A stretch of DNA of 64,000 bases from Pantoea sp. Lineage in GTDB: Bacteria; Pseudomonadota; Gammaproteobacteria; Enterobacterales; Enterobacteriaceae. The DNA lies in contig NZ_JAPWKD010000018.1 in the NCBI RefSeq assembly GCF_028283705.1, positions 1 to 64,000 of the forward strand. The letters are read 5' to 3'. The notes under the pieces were generated by a model. The model made no database searches, had not been told where the DNA came from, and saw nothing but the letters and a program-made list of their open reading frames with translations. Position 1 is the stretch's first letter. Each line of letters opens with the position of its first letter. Shown here piece after piece: positions 49,644 to 59,691 of the stretch. The position numbers and the translations under genes are program-made.

Positions 49644-50309
49644 ATGGGTATTTTTTCTCGTTTTGCCGACATCGTGAACGCTAATATCAACTCTCTGCTG
49701 GAGCGCGCCGAAGATCCGCAGAAACTGGTACGCCTGATGATTCAGGAAATGGAAGACACACTGGTGGAAGTGCGCTCCACCTCGGCCCGTGCCCTGGCCG
49801 AAAAGAAACAATTGCTGCGCCGTATTGAGCAAGCCGATATTCAGCAGGCCGAATGGCAGGAAAAAGCCGAGCTGGCTCTGCGCAAAGATAAAGATGACCT
49901 GGCGCGCGCGGCACTGATTGAAAAACAGAAACTGACCGATTTGATCGCTGCGCTGCAACAGGAAGTGTCGCAGGTGGAAGAGACGCTGGAACGTATGAAA
50001 GGGGAAATTGGTGAGCTGGAGAAAAAACTCAGCGAAACCCGTGCCCGTCAGCAGGCGTTGACCCTGCGCCACCAGGCAGCCTCTTCATCGCGCGATGTTC
50101 GTCGTCAGCTCGACAGCAATAAACTGAATGACGCGATGGCACGTTTCGAATCGTTTGAACGCCGTATCGATCACATGGAAGCAGAAGCGGAAAGCCAGCG
50201 TTTTGGTAAACCGAAAAGCCTCGATCAGGAGTTCACTGAGCTGAAAGCCGATGATGAAATCAGCCAGCAGCTGGCGGCCCTGAAAGCCAAAATGAATCGC
50301 AGCGAGTAA
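49644..50309 (+). CDS. pspA: Phage shock protein A
   Basis: PspA is the ESCRT-III/IM30-like membrane effector that also inhibits PspF. The 221-residue protein (E. coli 222) starts [20 protein letters not shown] with the amphipathic helix and is otherwise long coiled coil (about 25-185). The PspF-contact helices lie in [21 protein letters not shown] ribosome-binding GAGGAAC precedes it. It is first in the pspABCD-ycjXF run. Confidence 0.97.
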   Translation: MGIFSRFADIVNANINSLLERAEDPQKLVRLMIQEMEDTLVEVRSTSARALAEKKQLLRRIEQADIQQAEWQEKAELALRKDKDDLARAALIEKQKLTDLIAALQQEVSQVEETLERMKGEIGELEKKLSETRARQQALTLRHQAASSSRDVRRQLDSNKLNDAMARFESFERRIDHMEAEAESQRFGKPKSLDQEFTELKADDEISQQLAALKAKMNRSE

Positions 50310-50351
50310 TGGTGCTGAACCAGTCACGGGTTAAATGATTAAGGAGAGTCA

Positions 50352-50579
50352 ATGAGCGCACTTTTTCTGGCCATACCGCTGACCATCTTCGTGCTGTTTG
50401 TCGCACCTATTTGGTTATGGCTTCATTACAGCAACAAACGCAACGGCGGTGCGGAGCTTTCATCGAGTGACATGCAACGTCTGCAACAGATGACCCAGGA
50501 TGCTCGCCGGATGCGCGAGCGCGTCGAAGCGCTGGAAGCAATTCTTGATGCCGAACACCCGAACTGGAGGCAGCCATGA
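50352..50579 (+). CDS. pspB: Phage shock protein B
   Basis: PspB is a small inner-membrane protein that, with PspC, relays stress to PspA. The 75-residue protein has an N-terminal transmembrane helix (about 3-23) and a cytosolic coiled coil (LSSSDMQRLQQMTQDARRMR...). Its end overlaps the pspC start by four bases (ATGA). Confidence 0.96.
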   Translation: MSALFLAIPLTIFVLFVAPIWLWLHYSNKRNGGAELSSSDMQRLQQMTQDARRMRERVEALEAILDAEHPNWRQP

Positions 50580-50935
50580 GTGGTGGAAGCCTGAAAGGGC
50601 GTAAGCTATGGCGGATTCCCCAGCAAGGTAAAGTGCGCGGGGTCTGTGCTGGCCTGGCGGAATATCTTGATGTCCCCGTCACGCTGCTGCGGGTGATTCT
50701 GGTGCTGTCGATGTTTTTTGGGCTATTCGGCTTTGTCCTGATCGCCTATTTTATCCTCGGCTTCGTGCTGGATGTGAAACCGGATGATGCGCCGGACGTA
50801 CATAAACCCAGCGCCAGTGAGTTGCTGGACGAGCTGGATGCAGCGCTGCAGGTCGATGAACGTCATGTGCGTGATATTGAGCGCTACGTCACCTCGGAAA
50901 CTTTCAGCGTGCGTAGCCGTTTTCGTCAAATTTAA
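50576..50935 (+). CDS. pspC: Phage shock protein C
   Basis: PspC is the membrane sensor partner of PspB. The 119-residue protein (as in E. coli) begins with the PspC-domain motif KLWRIPQQGKVRGVCAGLAE and has one long transmembrane region (about 40-68), then a cytosolic or periplasmic tail with VDERHVRDIERYVTS. It is translationally coupled to pspB. Confidence 0.96.
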   Translation: MSGGSLKGRKLWRIPQQGKVRGVCAGLAEYLDVPVTLLRVILVLSMFFGLFGFVLIAYFILGFVLDVKPDDAPDVHKPSASELLDELDAALQVDERHVRDIERYVTSETFSVRSRFRQI

Positions 50936-50950
50936 TTGCCGGAGGTTGCC

Positions 50951-51199
50951 TTGTCCGCCCAACGTTTTACAACTCTGCGTCGCCGCGCAGCACCTGCGTT
51001 GAAGTCGGCGGGAAAATTTATCATCATCAGTGCAGTCACATATGCCCCTGGCGGCCTCGCTGGCTGGGCAGTGAAATCGGTGGCGCGGCGTCCGTTAAAG
51101 TTGTTACTGGCGTTTGCGCTGGAACCGTTGCTGACGAAGGTGTTTAGTCGCCTGTCGGCACGCTTCATCAGGGAAAACGATGAAAAGACTGCAAAATGA
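50951..51199 (+). CDS. pspD: Phage shock protein D
   Basis: PspD is a small peripheral inner-membrane protein of unknown role. The start chosen is TTG at 50951, because a perfect GGAGG lies five bases before it; a TTG five codons upstream overlaps that site. This gives 82 residues (E. coli 73). The conserved block is GGLAGWAVKSVARRPLKLLL followed by ALEPLLTKVFSRL. Its 3' end overlaps ycjX by 20 bases, tying ycjXF into the psp transcript. Confidence 0.88.
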   Translation: MSAQRFTTLRRRAAPALKSAGKFIIISAVTYAPGGLAGWAVKSVARRPLKLLLAFALEPLLTKVFSRLSARFIRENDEKTAK

Positions 51200-52565
51200 A
51201 TTGATGGCGCTGGTGAATCGGGGAGTTGACCGTCACCTGCGCCTTGCCGTGACGGGCCTGAGCCGCAGTGGCAAAACGGCCTTTATCACCTCATTGGTTA
51301 ATCAGCTCCTGAATGTCCACAGCGGCGCTCGTTTGCCGCTGTTTTCTGTGGTGCGCGAGGAGCGTCTGCTCGGGGTCAAACGTGTGCCGCAACGCGAACT
51401 GGGTACGCCACGTTTTACTTATGACGAAGGTCTGGCCCAACTGTATGGCGTGCCGCCCAGCTGGCCCACGCCGACACGCGGCGTCAGTGAAATGCGTCTG
51501 GCACTACGTTATCGCCCGGATGAATCGCTGCTGCGCCACTTCAAAGACACGGCCACGTTGTATCTGGAAATTGTCGATTATCCCGGCGAATGGCTGCTCG
51601 ATTTACCGATGCTGGCGCAGGATTATGCTGGCTGGTCACGGCAGATGCTGGGATTGTTGCAGGGCGATCGCGCCATATGGGCGCAGCGCTGGCGCAGTCT
51701 GTGTGCCGATCTCGATCCTTATGCTCAGGCCGATGAAAATCGTCTGGCCGCCATCGCCGCCGCCTGGACCGATTATCTGCATCAATGCAAAGCCGAGGGG
51801 CTGCATTTTATTCAGCCGGGGCGTTTTGTGTTGCCGGGAGATATGGCTGGTGCGCCTGCATTACAGTTTTTTCCCTGGCCTCAGGAGGACGATATCCAGC
51901 GGCAGGCACCGGCGGGCAGTAATTTCGCGATGCTGCAGCAGCGTTTTAACTACTACTGCCAGCATGTGGTGAAAGGTTTCTATAAAAATTATTTCCTGCG
52001 CTTCGATCGGCAGATTGTATTGGTCGACTGCCTGCAACCGCTGAACAGCGGACCGCAGGCGTTTAACGATATGCGTCTGGCGTTGACACAACTGATGCAG
52101 AGCTTTCATTACGGCCAGCGTACGCTTTTTCGCCGTCTGTTTTCACCCGTCATCGATAAGCTGCTATTCGCCGCAACCAAAGCGGATCACATCACCGCCG
52201 ATCAGCACGCCAATATGGTGTCGTTATTGCAGCAGCTGGTGCAGGATGCGTGGCAGAACGCCGCATTCGAAGGCATCACCATGGATTGTCTCGGTCTGGC
52301 CTCGGTGCAGGCGACCGAAAGCGGGCTGGTTGATCATCGTGGCGAGAAGCTCCCCGCGCTGCGCGGTAACCGTCTGGACGATGGTGAAGCGCTGACTTTC
52401 TATCCCGGCGAAGTGCCGCCACGCCTGCCTGGCCACACCTTCTGGCAACAGCAGGGATTTCAGTTTGAACAATTCCGCCCGCAGCAGCTCGACGTTGACC
52501 GTCCACTGCCACACATTCGTATGGATGCGGCGCTGGAGTTTTTATTGGGAGATAAGTTGCGATGA
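51180..52565 (+). CDS. ycjX: YcjX family GTPase-like protein
   Basis: YcjX is a conserved P-loop protein of the psp/sigma-32 regulon, with GTP/GDP-binding folds reported for the family and no settled function. The 461-residue protein (E. coli 465) has Walker [11 protein letters not shown] (about 24-33), [15 protein letters not shown] as the Walker B/switch region and FAATKADHI as the G4-like motif. It overlaps pspD by 20 bases and ycjF by four, so it belongs to this operon. Confidence 0.94.
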   Translation: MKRLQNELMALVNRGVDRHLRLAVTGLSRSGKTAFITSLVNQLLNVHSGARLPLFSVVREERLLGVKRVPQRELGTPRFTYDEGLAQLYGVPPSWPTPTRGVSEMRLALRYRPDESLLRHFKDTATLYLEIVDYPGEWLLDLPMLAQDYAGWSRQMLGLLQGDRAIWAQRWRSLCADLDPYAQADENRLAAIAAAWTDYLHQCKAEGLHFIQPGRFVLPGDMAGAPALQFFPWPQEDDIQRQAPAGSNFAMLQQRFNYYCQHVVKGFYKNYFLRFDRQIVLVDCLQPLNSGPQAFNDMRLALTQLMQSFHYGQRTLFRRLFSPVIDKLLFAATKADHITADQHANMVSLLQQLVQDAWQNAAFEGITMDCLGLASVQATESGLVDHRGEKLPALRGNRLDDGEALTFYPGEVPPRLPGHTFWQQQGFQFEQFRPQQLDVDRPLPHIRMDAALEFLLGDKLR

Positions 52566-53635
52566 ACGATGAAACACCGTTGAAACCGCGCATCGACTTT
52601 GCCCGGCCTCTGGATCGCGAAGCAGATAAACCGCTGCGTGCGGCGCAAACCTTTAACGCCGACACTGACGTGGCGTTTCTCGCCACCCGTGAAGAGGAGC
52701 CGCTGGAAGAGGGCGCGGGTGAAAAAGTGGTTGAAGCGGCGCTGCGTCCGAAACGCAGCCTGTGGCGCAAAATGGTGGGTGCCGGCCTGGGCATTTTTGG
52801 CGTCAGCGTGGTGGCTCAGGGAGTGCAGTGGATGCACGATGCCTGGCTGACACGTGACTGGTTTGCACTAGGCAGCGGCGTTGCCGGTGGCTTGATCATC
52901 GCCGCCGGGGCGGGTGCGCTGATTAGCGAGTGGCGTCGGTTATATCGATTGCGGCAGCGCGCTGAGGAGCGTGATGTAGGGCGTGAGTTACTCCATAGCC
53001 ATGGTATCGGTAAAGGGCGTGCATTTTGTGAAAAGCTGGCACAGCAGGCGCAGCTGGATCAGGCGCATCCTGCATTGCAACGCTGGCATGCTGCCTTGCA
53101 TGAAACGCATAACGATCGTGAGATAGTCACGTTGTATGCGCAGCTGGTGCAGCCGGTGCTGGATCGTCAGGCCCGGCGTGAAATCAGCCGTCATGCGGCG
53201 GAAGCGACCCTGATGATTGCCGTCAGCCCGCTGGCACTGGTGGATATGGCTTTTATCGCCTGGCGTAACTTACGCCTGGTGAACCGTATCGCCACCCTTT
53301 ACGGCATTGAGCTGGGCTACTTCAGCCGTCTGCGTCTGTTCCGTCTGGTGCTGCTGAATATGGCCTTTGCCGGAGCCTCAGAACTGGTACATGAAGTGGG
53401 CATGGATTGGATATCGCAGGATATTGCTGCAAGGCTTTCTGCCCGCGCAGCCCAGGGGATTGGTGCCGGACTGCTCACGGCACGCCTGGGTATTAAGGCG
53501 ATGGAGCTGTGTCGACCTCTGCCATGGCTGGAAGATGATAAACCGCGGCTGGGTGATTTCCGCCGTGAACTGATTGGTCAGTTGAAAGAAACCCTCAGCA
53601 AAAGCGAGGCTAAGGCAGGGCAGAGTGCTAAATAA
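52562..53635 (+). CDS. ycjF: YcjF, DUF697 inner-membrane protein
   Basis: YcjF is an inner-membrane protein with a C-terminal DUF697 domain, always paired with YcjX. The 357-residue protein has two hydrophobic segments in the first half (about 73-93 and 102-122), then the cytosolic domain with [20 protein letters not shown] and [17 protein letters not shown]. It overlaps ycjX by four bases. A strong terminator follows. Confidence 0.94.
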   Translation: MNDETPLKPRIDFARPLDREADKPLRAAQTFNADTDVAFLATREEEPLEEGAGEKVVEAALRPKRSLWRKMVGAGLGIFGVSVVAQGVQWMHDAWLTRDWFALGSGVAGGLIIAAGAGALISEWRRLYRLRQRAEERDVGRELLHSHGIGKGRAFCEKLAQQAQLDQAHPALQRWHAALHETHNDREIVTLYAQLVQPVLDRQARREISRHAAEATLMIAVSPLALVDMAFIAWRNLRLVNRIATLYGIELGYFSRLRLFRLVLLNMAFAGASELVHEVGMDWISQDIAARLSARAAQGIGAGLLTARLGIKAMELCRPLPWLEDDKPRLGDFRRELIGQLKETLSKSEAKAGQSAK

Positions 53636-53645
53636 TCAGCACCCG

Positions 53646-53689
53646 CTCACCTTTCGCACTGAAAAGGGTGTGAAAGGTGAGATTTTCTT
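53646..53689 (+). terminator. Terminator of the psp-ycjXF operon
   Basis: CTCACCTTTC (53646-53655) pairs exactly with GAAAGGTGAG (53672-53681), with an inner CAC/GTG extension, followed by ATTTTCTTT. Confidence 0.88.
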
Positions 53690-53761
53690 TGTTAATTGTG
53701 ATTTTTGGCGGGATTATTATTGGTTGTTCCGTTACACTTTTGTCAATCGTCGGCTTCATAC

Positions 53762-53779
53762 TGTCAACTTTTCCTGACA
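53762..53779 (+). promoter_or_regulatory. Candidate TyrR box upstream of tyrR
   Basis: TGTCAACTTTTCCTGACA keeps the TGT-N12-ACA frame of the TyrR box (TGTAAA-N6-TTTACA), 68 bases before tyrR. E. coli tyrR is autorepressed through such a box, so the same is inferred here. Confidence 0.6.
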
Positions 53780-53847
53780 GGCCCCTTCTGAGGCGTCGCA
53801 AGTTAGCGTATTATCACTAAAATCAAAACCTGAATAAGGCCATCGCA

Positions 53848-55413
53848 ATGCGTTTGGAAGTTTTCTGCCAGGACCGTATCGGGCTGGCGCGCGAGCTGCT
53901 CGACCTGCTGGTTGCCCGCAATATCGACCTGCGCGGCATTGAAATTGCGCCACTCGGGCGCATCTACCTCAACTTTTCCGCACTGGAATTTGAACAATTC
54001 AGCTCACTGATGGCGGAAATTCGCCGTACACCTGGCGTGACAGATGTACGCACCGTGGCTTACATGCCATCAGAACGTGAACACCGGGCGCTGAGCGCGT
54101 TACTGGTGGCGATGCCGGAACCGGTATTGTCCATCGATCTGAAATGCAAAGTGGAACTGGCGAATCCGGCGGCACAAAATCTGTTTAATCTCGACGAACA
54201 AAAAATCCGCAACCAGAACGCGGGGACGCTGATCAGCGGCTTTAATTTCCAGCGCTGGATTGAGAATGATCGGGTTGATGCTGAGGTGCAGCACGTGGTG
54301 ATTCAGGGACGTGATTTCCTGCTGGAAGCGCGCCCGATTTACCTCGCTGAAGAAGAAGGCCAGAGCGATCAGCCTGTGGGTGCGATGATTACCCTGAAAT
54401 CCACCGCGCGGATGGGCCGTCAGTTGCAGAATCTGACGGTAACCGATGAGTCGGAATTCGACCATATCGTAGCGGTCACGCCAAAAATGCGTCAGGTGCT
54501 GGACCAGGCTCGTAAGCTGGCGATGCACGATGCACCGCTGCTGATTGTCGGTGATACCGGCACCGGTAAAGATATGCTGGCGCGCGCCTGTCATTTGCGC
54601 AGCGCGCGCGGCAAGAAACCTTTCCTGGCGCTGAACTGCGCCTCGTTGCCTGATGATGTGGCGGAAAGTGAATTATTTGGTCATGCGGCAGGTGCCTATC
54701 CTAATGCGCTGGAAGGGAAAAAAGGGTTCTTCGAGCAGGCGAATGGCGGTTCGGTGCTGCTGGACGAAATTGGTGAGATGTCACCGCGTATGCAGACCAA
54801 GCTGTTGCGCTTCCTGAACGATGGCACTTTCCGTCGCGTCGGCGAGGAGCACGAGGTGCACGTTGATGTGCGCGTGATTTGTGCCACGCAAAAGAACCTG
54901 ATTGAGCTGGTACAACGTGGCGAATTCCGTGAAGATTTGTTCTATCGTCTGAATGTACTGACGCTGAACCTGCCGCCGCTGCGTGAACGTCCGCAGGATA
55001 TCCTGCCGCTCACTGAAATGTTTGTCGCCCGTTTTGCTGATGAACAGGGGTTGCCACGCCCGCGTCTTTCTCCGCAGCTGACAGCCTTTCTCACGCGTTA
55101 CAGCTGGCCGGGCAATGTGCGACAGCTGAAAAATGCCCTGTACCGAGCCCTGACGCAGCTGGAAGGCTATGAACTCCGTCCGCAGGATATCGTGTTGCCG
55201 GAGCAGGCGCTGGATGTATCGATGGGAGAAGAGGCGATGGAAGGGACGCTGGATGAGATCACCAGTCGTTTTGAACGTTCGATTCTGACGCGCCTGTATC
55301 TCTCTTATCCCAGCACGCGTAAGCTGGCGAAGCGACTCGGCGTGTCACACACTGCCATTGCCAATAAGTTGCGCGAATATGGGTTAAGCCAGAAACGCAA
55401 CGAAAGCGAATAA
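53848..55413 (+). CDS. tyrR: Transcriptional regulator TyrR
   Basis: TyrR controls aromatic amino-acid synthesis and transport genes in response to Tyr, Phe and Trp. The 521-residue protein has an N-terminal ACT domain (MRLEVFCQDRIGLARELLDL), a PAS domain (about 80-190), an AAA+ domain with GDTGTGKD, and a C-terminal HTH (STRKLAKRLGVSHTAIANKL). The sigma-54 loop GAFTGA is replaced by GAYPNA, as in E. coli TyrR, which works with sigma-70. Confidence 0.97.
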   Translation: MRLEVFCQDRIGLARELLDLLVARNIDLRGIEIAPLGRIYLNFSALEFEQFSSLMAEIRRTPGVTDVRTVAYMPSEREHRALSALLVAMPEPVLSIDLKCKVELANPAAQNLFNLDEQKIRNQNAGTLISGFNFQRWIENDRVDAEVQHVVIQGRDFLLEARPIYLAEEEGQSDQPVGAMITLKSTARMGRQLQNLTVTDESEFDHIVAVTPKMRQVLDQARKLAMHDAPLLIVGDTGTGKDMLARACHLRSARGKKPFLALNCASLPDDVAESELFGHAAGAYPNALEGKKGFFEQANGGSVLLDEIGEMSPRMQTKLLRFLNDGTFRRVGEEHEVHVDVRVICATQKNLIELVQRGEFREDLFYRLNVLTLNLPPLRERPQDILPLTEMFVARFADEQGLPRPRLSPQLTAFLTRYSWPGNVRQLKNALYRALTQLEGYELRPQDIVLPEQALDVSMGEEAMEGTLDEITSRFERSILTRLYLSYPSTRKLAKRLGVSHTAIANKLREYGLSQKRNESE

Positions 55414-55421
55414 TTCGGCAT

Positions 55422-55458
55422 AAAAAAACCGTCTTCATTGCTGAAGACGGTTTTTTTT
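55422..55458. terminator. Bidirectional terminator between tyrR and tpx
   Basis: CCGTCTTCA-TTGC-TGAAGACGG is flanked by seven A residues before and eight T residues after, so it can stop both convergent transcripts. Confidence 0.93.
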
Positions 55459-55468
55459 AACTTACGAC

Positions 55469-55972
55469 TTAGTTGAGCGCAGCCAGCGCCGCATCGTAGT
55501 TTGGCTCGCTGGTGATTTCGTTCACCAGTTCGCTATAAATGACTTTATCGTTTTCGTCGATCACCACCACCGCACGCGCGGTCAGGCCTTTTAGCGCGCC
55601 TTCGGCAATCGCCACACCGTATTCTTCTTTGAACTCAGCACCACGCAGGGTAGACAGTGTCACCACATTGTTCAGGCTCTCTGCACCGCAGAAACGCGAC
55701 TGCGCAAACGGCAGGTCAGCGGAGATGCACAGCACCACGGTATTGTTGGCTTTACCCGCCAGTTCGTTGAACTTGCGCACAGAAGCGGCACAGACGCCGG
55801 TATCAATGCTCGGGAAAATGTTCAGGACTTTGCGTTTGCCTGCATACTGAGAAAGAGTCACATCAGCGAGATCTTTAGCTACCAGAGAAAACGGTTTAGC
55901 CTGGGTGCCTGCCTGCGGGAACTGGCCTGCAACTGGCACCGGGTTGCCCTGGAAGTGAACATTCTGAGACAT
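55469..55972 (-). CDS. tpx: Thiol peroxidase (atypical 2-Cys peroxiredoxin)
   Basis: Tpx reduces hydrogen peroxide and alkyl (lipid) hydroperoxides with thioredoxin in the periplasm-facing or cytosolic pool. The 167-residue protein has peroxidatic Cys61 ([14 protein letters not shown]) and resolving Cys95 (QSRFCGAE), the spacing of E. coli Tpx. It is monocistronic. Confidence 0.97.
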   Translation of the reverse strand: MSQNVHFQGNPVPVAGQFPQAGTQAKPFSLVAKDLADVTLSQYAGKRKVLNIFPSIDTGVCAASVRKFNELAGKANNTVVLCISADLPFAQSRFCGAESLNNVVTLSTLRGAEFKEEYGVAIAEGALKGLTARAVVVIDENDKVIYSELVNEITSEPNYDAALAALN

Positions 55973-56125
55973 ACGATTTCCTTTTAACGATGAAAATAGC
56001 TGACTTTTAACACGTCAGTACAGGTATAGCCGTTGTTTATGACATATTTTTTAAGGGTTTACGAGAGCAAATCGTAGCGATTACTGAGCTGCCTCGCATT
56101 TAAGTGACGGATTAAAGGAGAAATA

Positions 56126-57112
56126 ATGAGAACAGTAAAGAGTTATCCGGAAGCCTGGCCGTTGCATTCACCGTTTGTCATTTCGCGTGGCAGCCGCACT
56201 GAAGCGCAAGTGGTGGTGGTGGAAATTGAAGATGAAGGGATTCGCGGCGTGGGCGAGGCAACACCTTACGCGCGCTATGGGGAAAGCGAAGCCTCTGTGC
56301 TGGCACAAATTGCCAGCGTGCTACCGCAGTTGCAGGCGGGTATGACACGGGTAGCCTTACAACAGGCACTGCCGCCGGGGGCTGCGCGTAATGCCGTTGA
56401 TTGTGCATTGTGGGATCTGGAGCGCCAGCAACAACAGCAAAGCCTGGCGGAGCTATGTGGTGTCAGCCTCGCCAGCCGTATCGTCACCGCGCATACCGTC
56501 AGCATCGACACACCTGATGCCATGGCCAGCAGCGCGCTGGCGCTATGGCAGCACGGTGCAAAGCTGTTAAAAATTAAGCTGGACAATAACTTCATCAGCG
56601 AGCGTCTGGTGGCGATTCGCAGCGCCGTGCCGGAAGCCACGCTGATTGTTGATGCCAACGAGGCCTGGCAGGCAGAAGGGCTGGCGGCACGTTGTCAGCT
56701 GCTGGCCGACCTTCAGGTGGCGATGCTGGAACAGCCACTCCCTGCTGCCCAGGATGCGGCGCTGGCGAATTTTATTCACCCGCTGCCGATCTGCGCCGAT
56801 GAAAGCTGCCATACCCGCGAAAGCCTGGCTGCCCTGCAAGGACGCTATGAAATGGTTAACATTAAGCTGGATAAAACCGGTGGGTTGACGGAGGCACTGG
56901 CGCTGGCTGTCAGTGCGCGGCAGCAGGGATTCGGCATCATGCTGGGCTGCATGCTGTGCACGTCGCGTGCCATCCGTGCGGCGCTTCCGCTGACGCCGCT
57001 GGCGCAGTTTGCCGATCTCGACGGTCCCACCTGGCTGGCTGCGGATGTGGAACCGTCGCTGCATTTTGCTAACGGGCTGCTTATCCCTGCGGCTGCCAGC
57101 GCAGCAGATTAA
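56126..57112 (+). CDS. ycjG: L-Ala-D/L-Glu epimerase
   Basis: This enolase-superfamily enzyme epimerises L-Ala-D-Glu released from murein to L-Ala-L-Glu for further hydrolysis. The 328-residue protein (E. coli YcjG 321) has the catalytic KIKLDNN strand, metal ligands in LIVDANEAW, MLEQPLP and CADESC, and the second catalytic lysine in NIKLDKTGG. Its 3' end overlaps convergent mpaA by 32 bases, and it forms a functional cluster with mpaA and mppA for murein peptide recycling. Confidence 0.94.
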   Translation: MRTVKSYPEAWPLHSPFVISRGSRTEAQVVVVEIEDEGIRGVGEATPYARYGESEASVLAQIASVLPQLQAGMTRVALQQALPPGAARNAVDCALWDLERQQQQQSLAELCGVSLASRIVTAHTVSIDTPDAMASSALALWQHGAKLLKIKLDNNFISERLVAIRSAVPEATLIVDANEAWQAEGLAARCQLLADLQVAMLEQPLPAAQDAALANFIHPLPICADESCHTRESLAALQGRYEMVNIKLDKTGGLTEALALAVSARQQGFGIMLGCMLCTSRAIRAALPLTPLAQFADLDGPTWLAADVEPSLHFANGLLIPAAASAAD

Positions 57113-57794
57113 TCATGGTTTCCAGATACACCTCGGTGGCTTCGTCCACCGAAATCGGTGGCATCTCGGCAGTGATGCACAGCAGGTCAAGATCACTGCA
57201 CCAGCTGCCAAACGAGCCGGGGGTAGCATACCCGACACTGCTGACGACCGGCAGTTGCGTCTGCTGCGACAACCACTGCGCCAGTTCGCTATTGTGCGGA
57301 TCGTCAATGCAGGCCAGAGGCTCATGCCAGGTCACCACCCAGCGCGGCTTGATGTGATGAATCAGCTGACACAGCGCGCTGGTTTCTGGCTCTGATGAGG
57401 GACGTTCCCCGGTAGACAGCACCACGTCGCGCTGGTCTGCCACACTGTTCCAGCGATATACGGTGTCACCACTTTGCCAGTTAGCCGCCGGAAAATTACG
57501 GTTGAGATCGACACCATTGGCATTGGCGCGCAGACCAAGCTGACAGCCATCAGGATTGACTGCCAGGATAACGTGATGACGTCGCAGTGACTCCGGTAAA
57601 GTACGCATAGCGCCCGATAGCGTCGCCACTGCGGCATTTTCGTCACCGTGAGTCCCCGCGATAATCAGACCGCTCTCGGCATCGGCAGCCGGAGCAGGAA
57701 ACCATAGCAGCGGCGCACCCAGCACCGATTGCCCATATTGTTGCCAGACAGCATCCAGCTTGCCGCGCAGTGGGCGCGGGTGTAGTGACGACAT
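57081..57794 (-). CDS. mpaA: Murein peptide amidase A
   Basis: MpaA hydrolyses the gamma-D-glutamyl-meso-diaminopimelate bond of recycled murein tripeptide, giving L-Ala-D-Glu, the substrate of YcjG. The 237-residue M14-type zinc carboxypeptidase has the HxxE motif in GTHGDENAA, NRNFPAANW, the third ligand in WHEPLACI and the catalytic Glu in CITAEMPP. The start ATG has GAGGAAG upstream; the frame opens five codons earlier at a TTG that overlaps this site. Confidence 0.94.
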   Translation of the reverse strand: MSSLHPRPLRGKLDAVWQQYGQSVLGAPLLWFPAPAADAESGLIIAGTHGDENAAVATLSGAMRTLPESLRRHHVILAVNPDGCQLGLRANANGVDLNRNFPAANWQSGDTVYRWNSVADQRDVVLSTGERPSSEPETSALCQLIHHIKPRWVVTWHEPLACIDDPHNSELAQWLSQQTQLPVVSSVGYATPGSFGSWCSDLDLLCITAEMPPISVDEATEVYLETMINLLRWQPQG

Positions 57795-57958
57795 AAGAAA
57801 CTTCCTCAAATTGTGACCGGGGATCCAGCCTCAACATAACGGTAAACAGCGCGCGGGAAAATAGCTATTTATCAATCAGCAATTTGCGATAAAGTGCCGA
57901 AAGCCGCAGGTGGCGCATTTTTTTTGGCGGCCGCCTTTTTTTGGGTAAAGGAGTGGTG

Positions 57959-59578
57959 ATGAAAATAACTTTTCGCAAGACGCTTGCTGCCTTAATGGTT
58001 ATCGGTGCAACTTCGCCGGTATTCGCCGCCAATGTGCCGCCGGGCGCACAACTGGCACCGGTACAGGAAATCGTGCGCCATATTAAAGATGAACCTGCAT
58101 CGCTTGATCCGATGAAAGCCGTCGGCCTGCCGGAAATTCAGGTCATGCGTGATTTGTTCGAAGGGCTGACCAATCAGGATGCGCAGGGCCATATCGTGCC
58201 AGGCGTGGCACAAAGCTGGAGCAGTAACGATAACAAGACCTGGATTTTTAACCTCCGCAAAGATGCCCGCTGGTCCAATGGCGACCCGGTCAGCGCCCAG
58301 GATTTTGTTTATAGCTGGCAACGGCTGGTTGATCCGAAAAATAGCTCGCCTTCAGCCTGGTTTGCGACGTTGAGCGGCATCGAGAACGCTGAAGCCATCA
58401 CCAAAGGGCAGATGAGCCCTGACAAGTTGGGTGTCAGCGTGCTGGATGGTAATCGTCTTAAGGTGACATTGTCACGCCCGGTGCCGTGGTTTCCCAGCAT
58501 GGTAGCCAATGCGGCGCTGTTTCCGGTGCCGGGAAAAGTCATTGCACAAGAGGGTGATGGCTGGACGGCCCCCGGTAAGCTGGTCGGCAACGGCGCTTAT
58601 CAGCTCCAGGATCGTGTCGTGAATGAAAAAATTGTGCTGATCCGTAACAGCCATTATTGGGATGATGCGCACTCGGTACTGACTAAAGTCACCTTCATTC
58701 CAATCAATGAGGAATCCAGCGCTACCAAACGTTATCGTGCTGGCGATATCGATATCACTGAATCCTTTCCGAAAAACATGTACGCGCTGCTGAAAAAAGA
58801 GCTGCCGGGCCAGGTCTATACTCCGGACCAGCTTGGCACCTATTACTACGCCTTTAACACCGAAAAAGGCCCGACTGCCGATATCCGTGTGCGTAAGGCG
58901 CTGACATGGACCATCGATCGCCGCATCATCGCCGAAAAAGTGCTGGGCACCGGTGAGAAGCCCGCCTGGCGCTTCACGCCGGATGTAACAGCAGGTTTTA
59001 CGCCGCAGAAAAGTTATATGCAGCAGCATAGCCAGCAGGAACTCAATGCGCAGGCTAAATCGCTGCTGACGGCTGCGGGCTATGGACCGGCTAAACCGCT
59101 GCATCTGACGCTGCTGTACAACACCTCAGAAAGCCATCAGAAAATCGCAATTGCGGTGGCATCGATGTGGAAAAAGAATCTGGGCGTGGATGTCACGCTG
59201 CAAAATCAGGAATGGAAGACGTATATCGATAGCCGCAACAGCGGCAACTTTGACGTTATTCGTGCCTCGTGGGTGGGAGATTATAACGAGCCCTCTACCT
59301 TCCTCAGCCTGCTGACTTCCAGCCATAGCGGCAATATCGCGCGTTTTCATAATGCCGATTACGATGCCGTGCTGGCAAAAGCCAGTAACGAAACCAGCGC
59401 GCAGGCACGAAATCAGGACTACAACCGTGCCGAGCAAATTCTGGCTGAACAGGCACCGATTGCGCCGATTTATCAGTACACCAATGGACGTCTGATTAAA
59501 CCCTGGGTGAAAGGCTACCCGATTACCAATCCGGAAGACGTGGCCTACAGCCGCGAAATGTGGATTGAAAAACACTAA
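57959..59578 (+). CDS. mppA: Periplasmic murein peptide-binding protein
   Basis: MppA binds the murein tripeptide L-Ala-D-Glu-meso-Dap and delivers it to the Opp permease. The 539-residue protein (E. coli 537) starts MKITFRKTLAALMVIGATSP with a Sec signal peptide cleaved after FAA (about residue 24), behind AAAGGAG. It is a family-5 binding protein (GLPEIQVMRDLFEGLTNQDA, KDARWSNGDPVSAQDFVYSW). It completes the recycling trio with ycjG and mpaA. Confidence 0.93.
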   Translation: MKITFRKTLAALMVIGATSPVFAANVPPGAQLAPVQEIVRHIKDEPASLDPMKAVGLPEIQVMRDLFEGLTNQDAQGHIVPGVAQSWSSNDNKTWIFNLRKDARWSNGDPVSAQDFVYSWQRLVDPKNSSPSAWFATLSGIENAEAITKGQMSPDKLGVSVLDGNRLKVTLSRPVPWFPSMVANAALFPVPGKVIAQEGDGWTAPGKLVGNGAYQLQDRVVNEKIVLIRNSHYWDDAHSVLTKVTFIPINEESSATKRYRAGDIDITESFPKNMYALLKKELPGQVYTPDQLGTYYYAFNTEKGPTADIRVRKALTWTIDRRIIAEKVLGTGEKPAWRFTPDVTAGFTPQKSYMQQHSQQELNAQAKSLLTAAGYGPAKPLHLTLLYNTSESHQKIAIAVASMWKKNLGVDVTLQNQEWKTYIDSRNSGNFDVIRASWVGDYNEPSTFLSLLTSSHSGNIARFHNADYDAVLAKASNETSAQARNQDYNRAEQILAEQAPIAPIYQYTNGRLIKPWVKGYPITNPEDVAYSREMWIEKH

Positions 59579-59585
59579 TCTCCCT

Positions 59586-59604
59586 GGCGGCCGCTCTGGC
59601 CGCC
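59586..59604 (+). terminator. Hairpin after mppA
   Basis: GGCGGCC-GCTCT-GGCCGCC, seven bases after the mppA stop. The T-run is poor (TGTCATGTTT), so termination is likely but not certain. Confidence 0.6.
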
Positions 59605-59691
59605 TGTCATGTTTGCTCACAGCCTGAAGATTGCAACTCGTCGTCGCCACGCTAGACTGTATCGTATTGATTTTGATGGAGAGGCGAGTTC

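Noticed and set aside
57926-57942. GGCGGCCGCC followed by seven T residues before mppA, looking like a terminator
   Set aside because: It is a ten-base palindrome with no loop, so it cannot make a proper hairpin; a terminator this close to the mppA ribosome-binding site is also unlikely.
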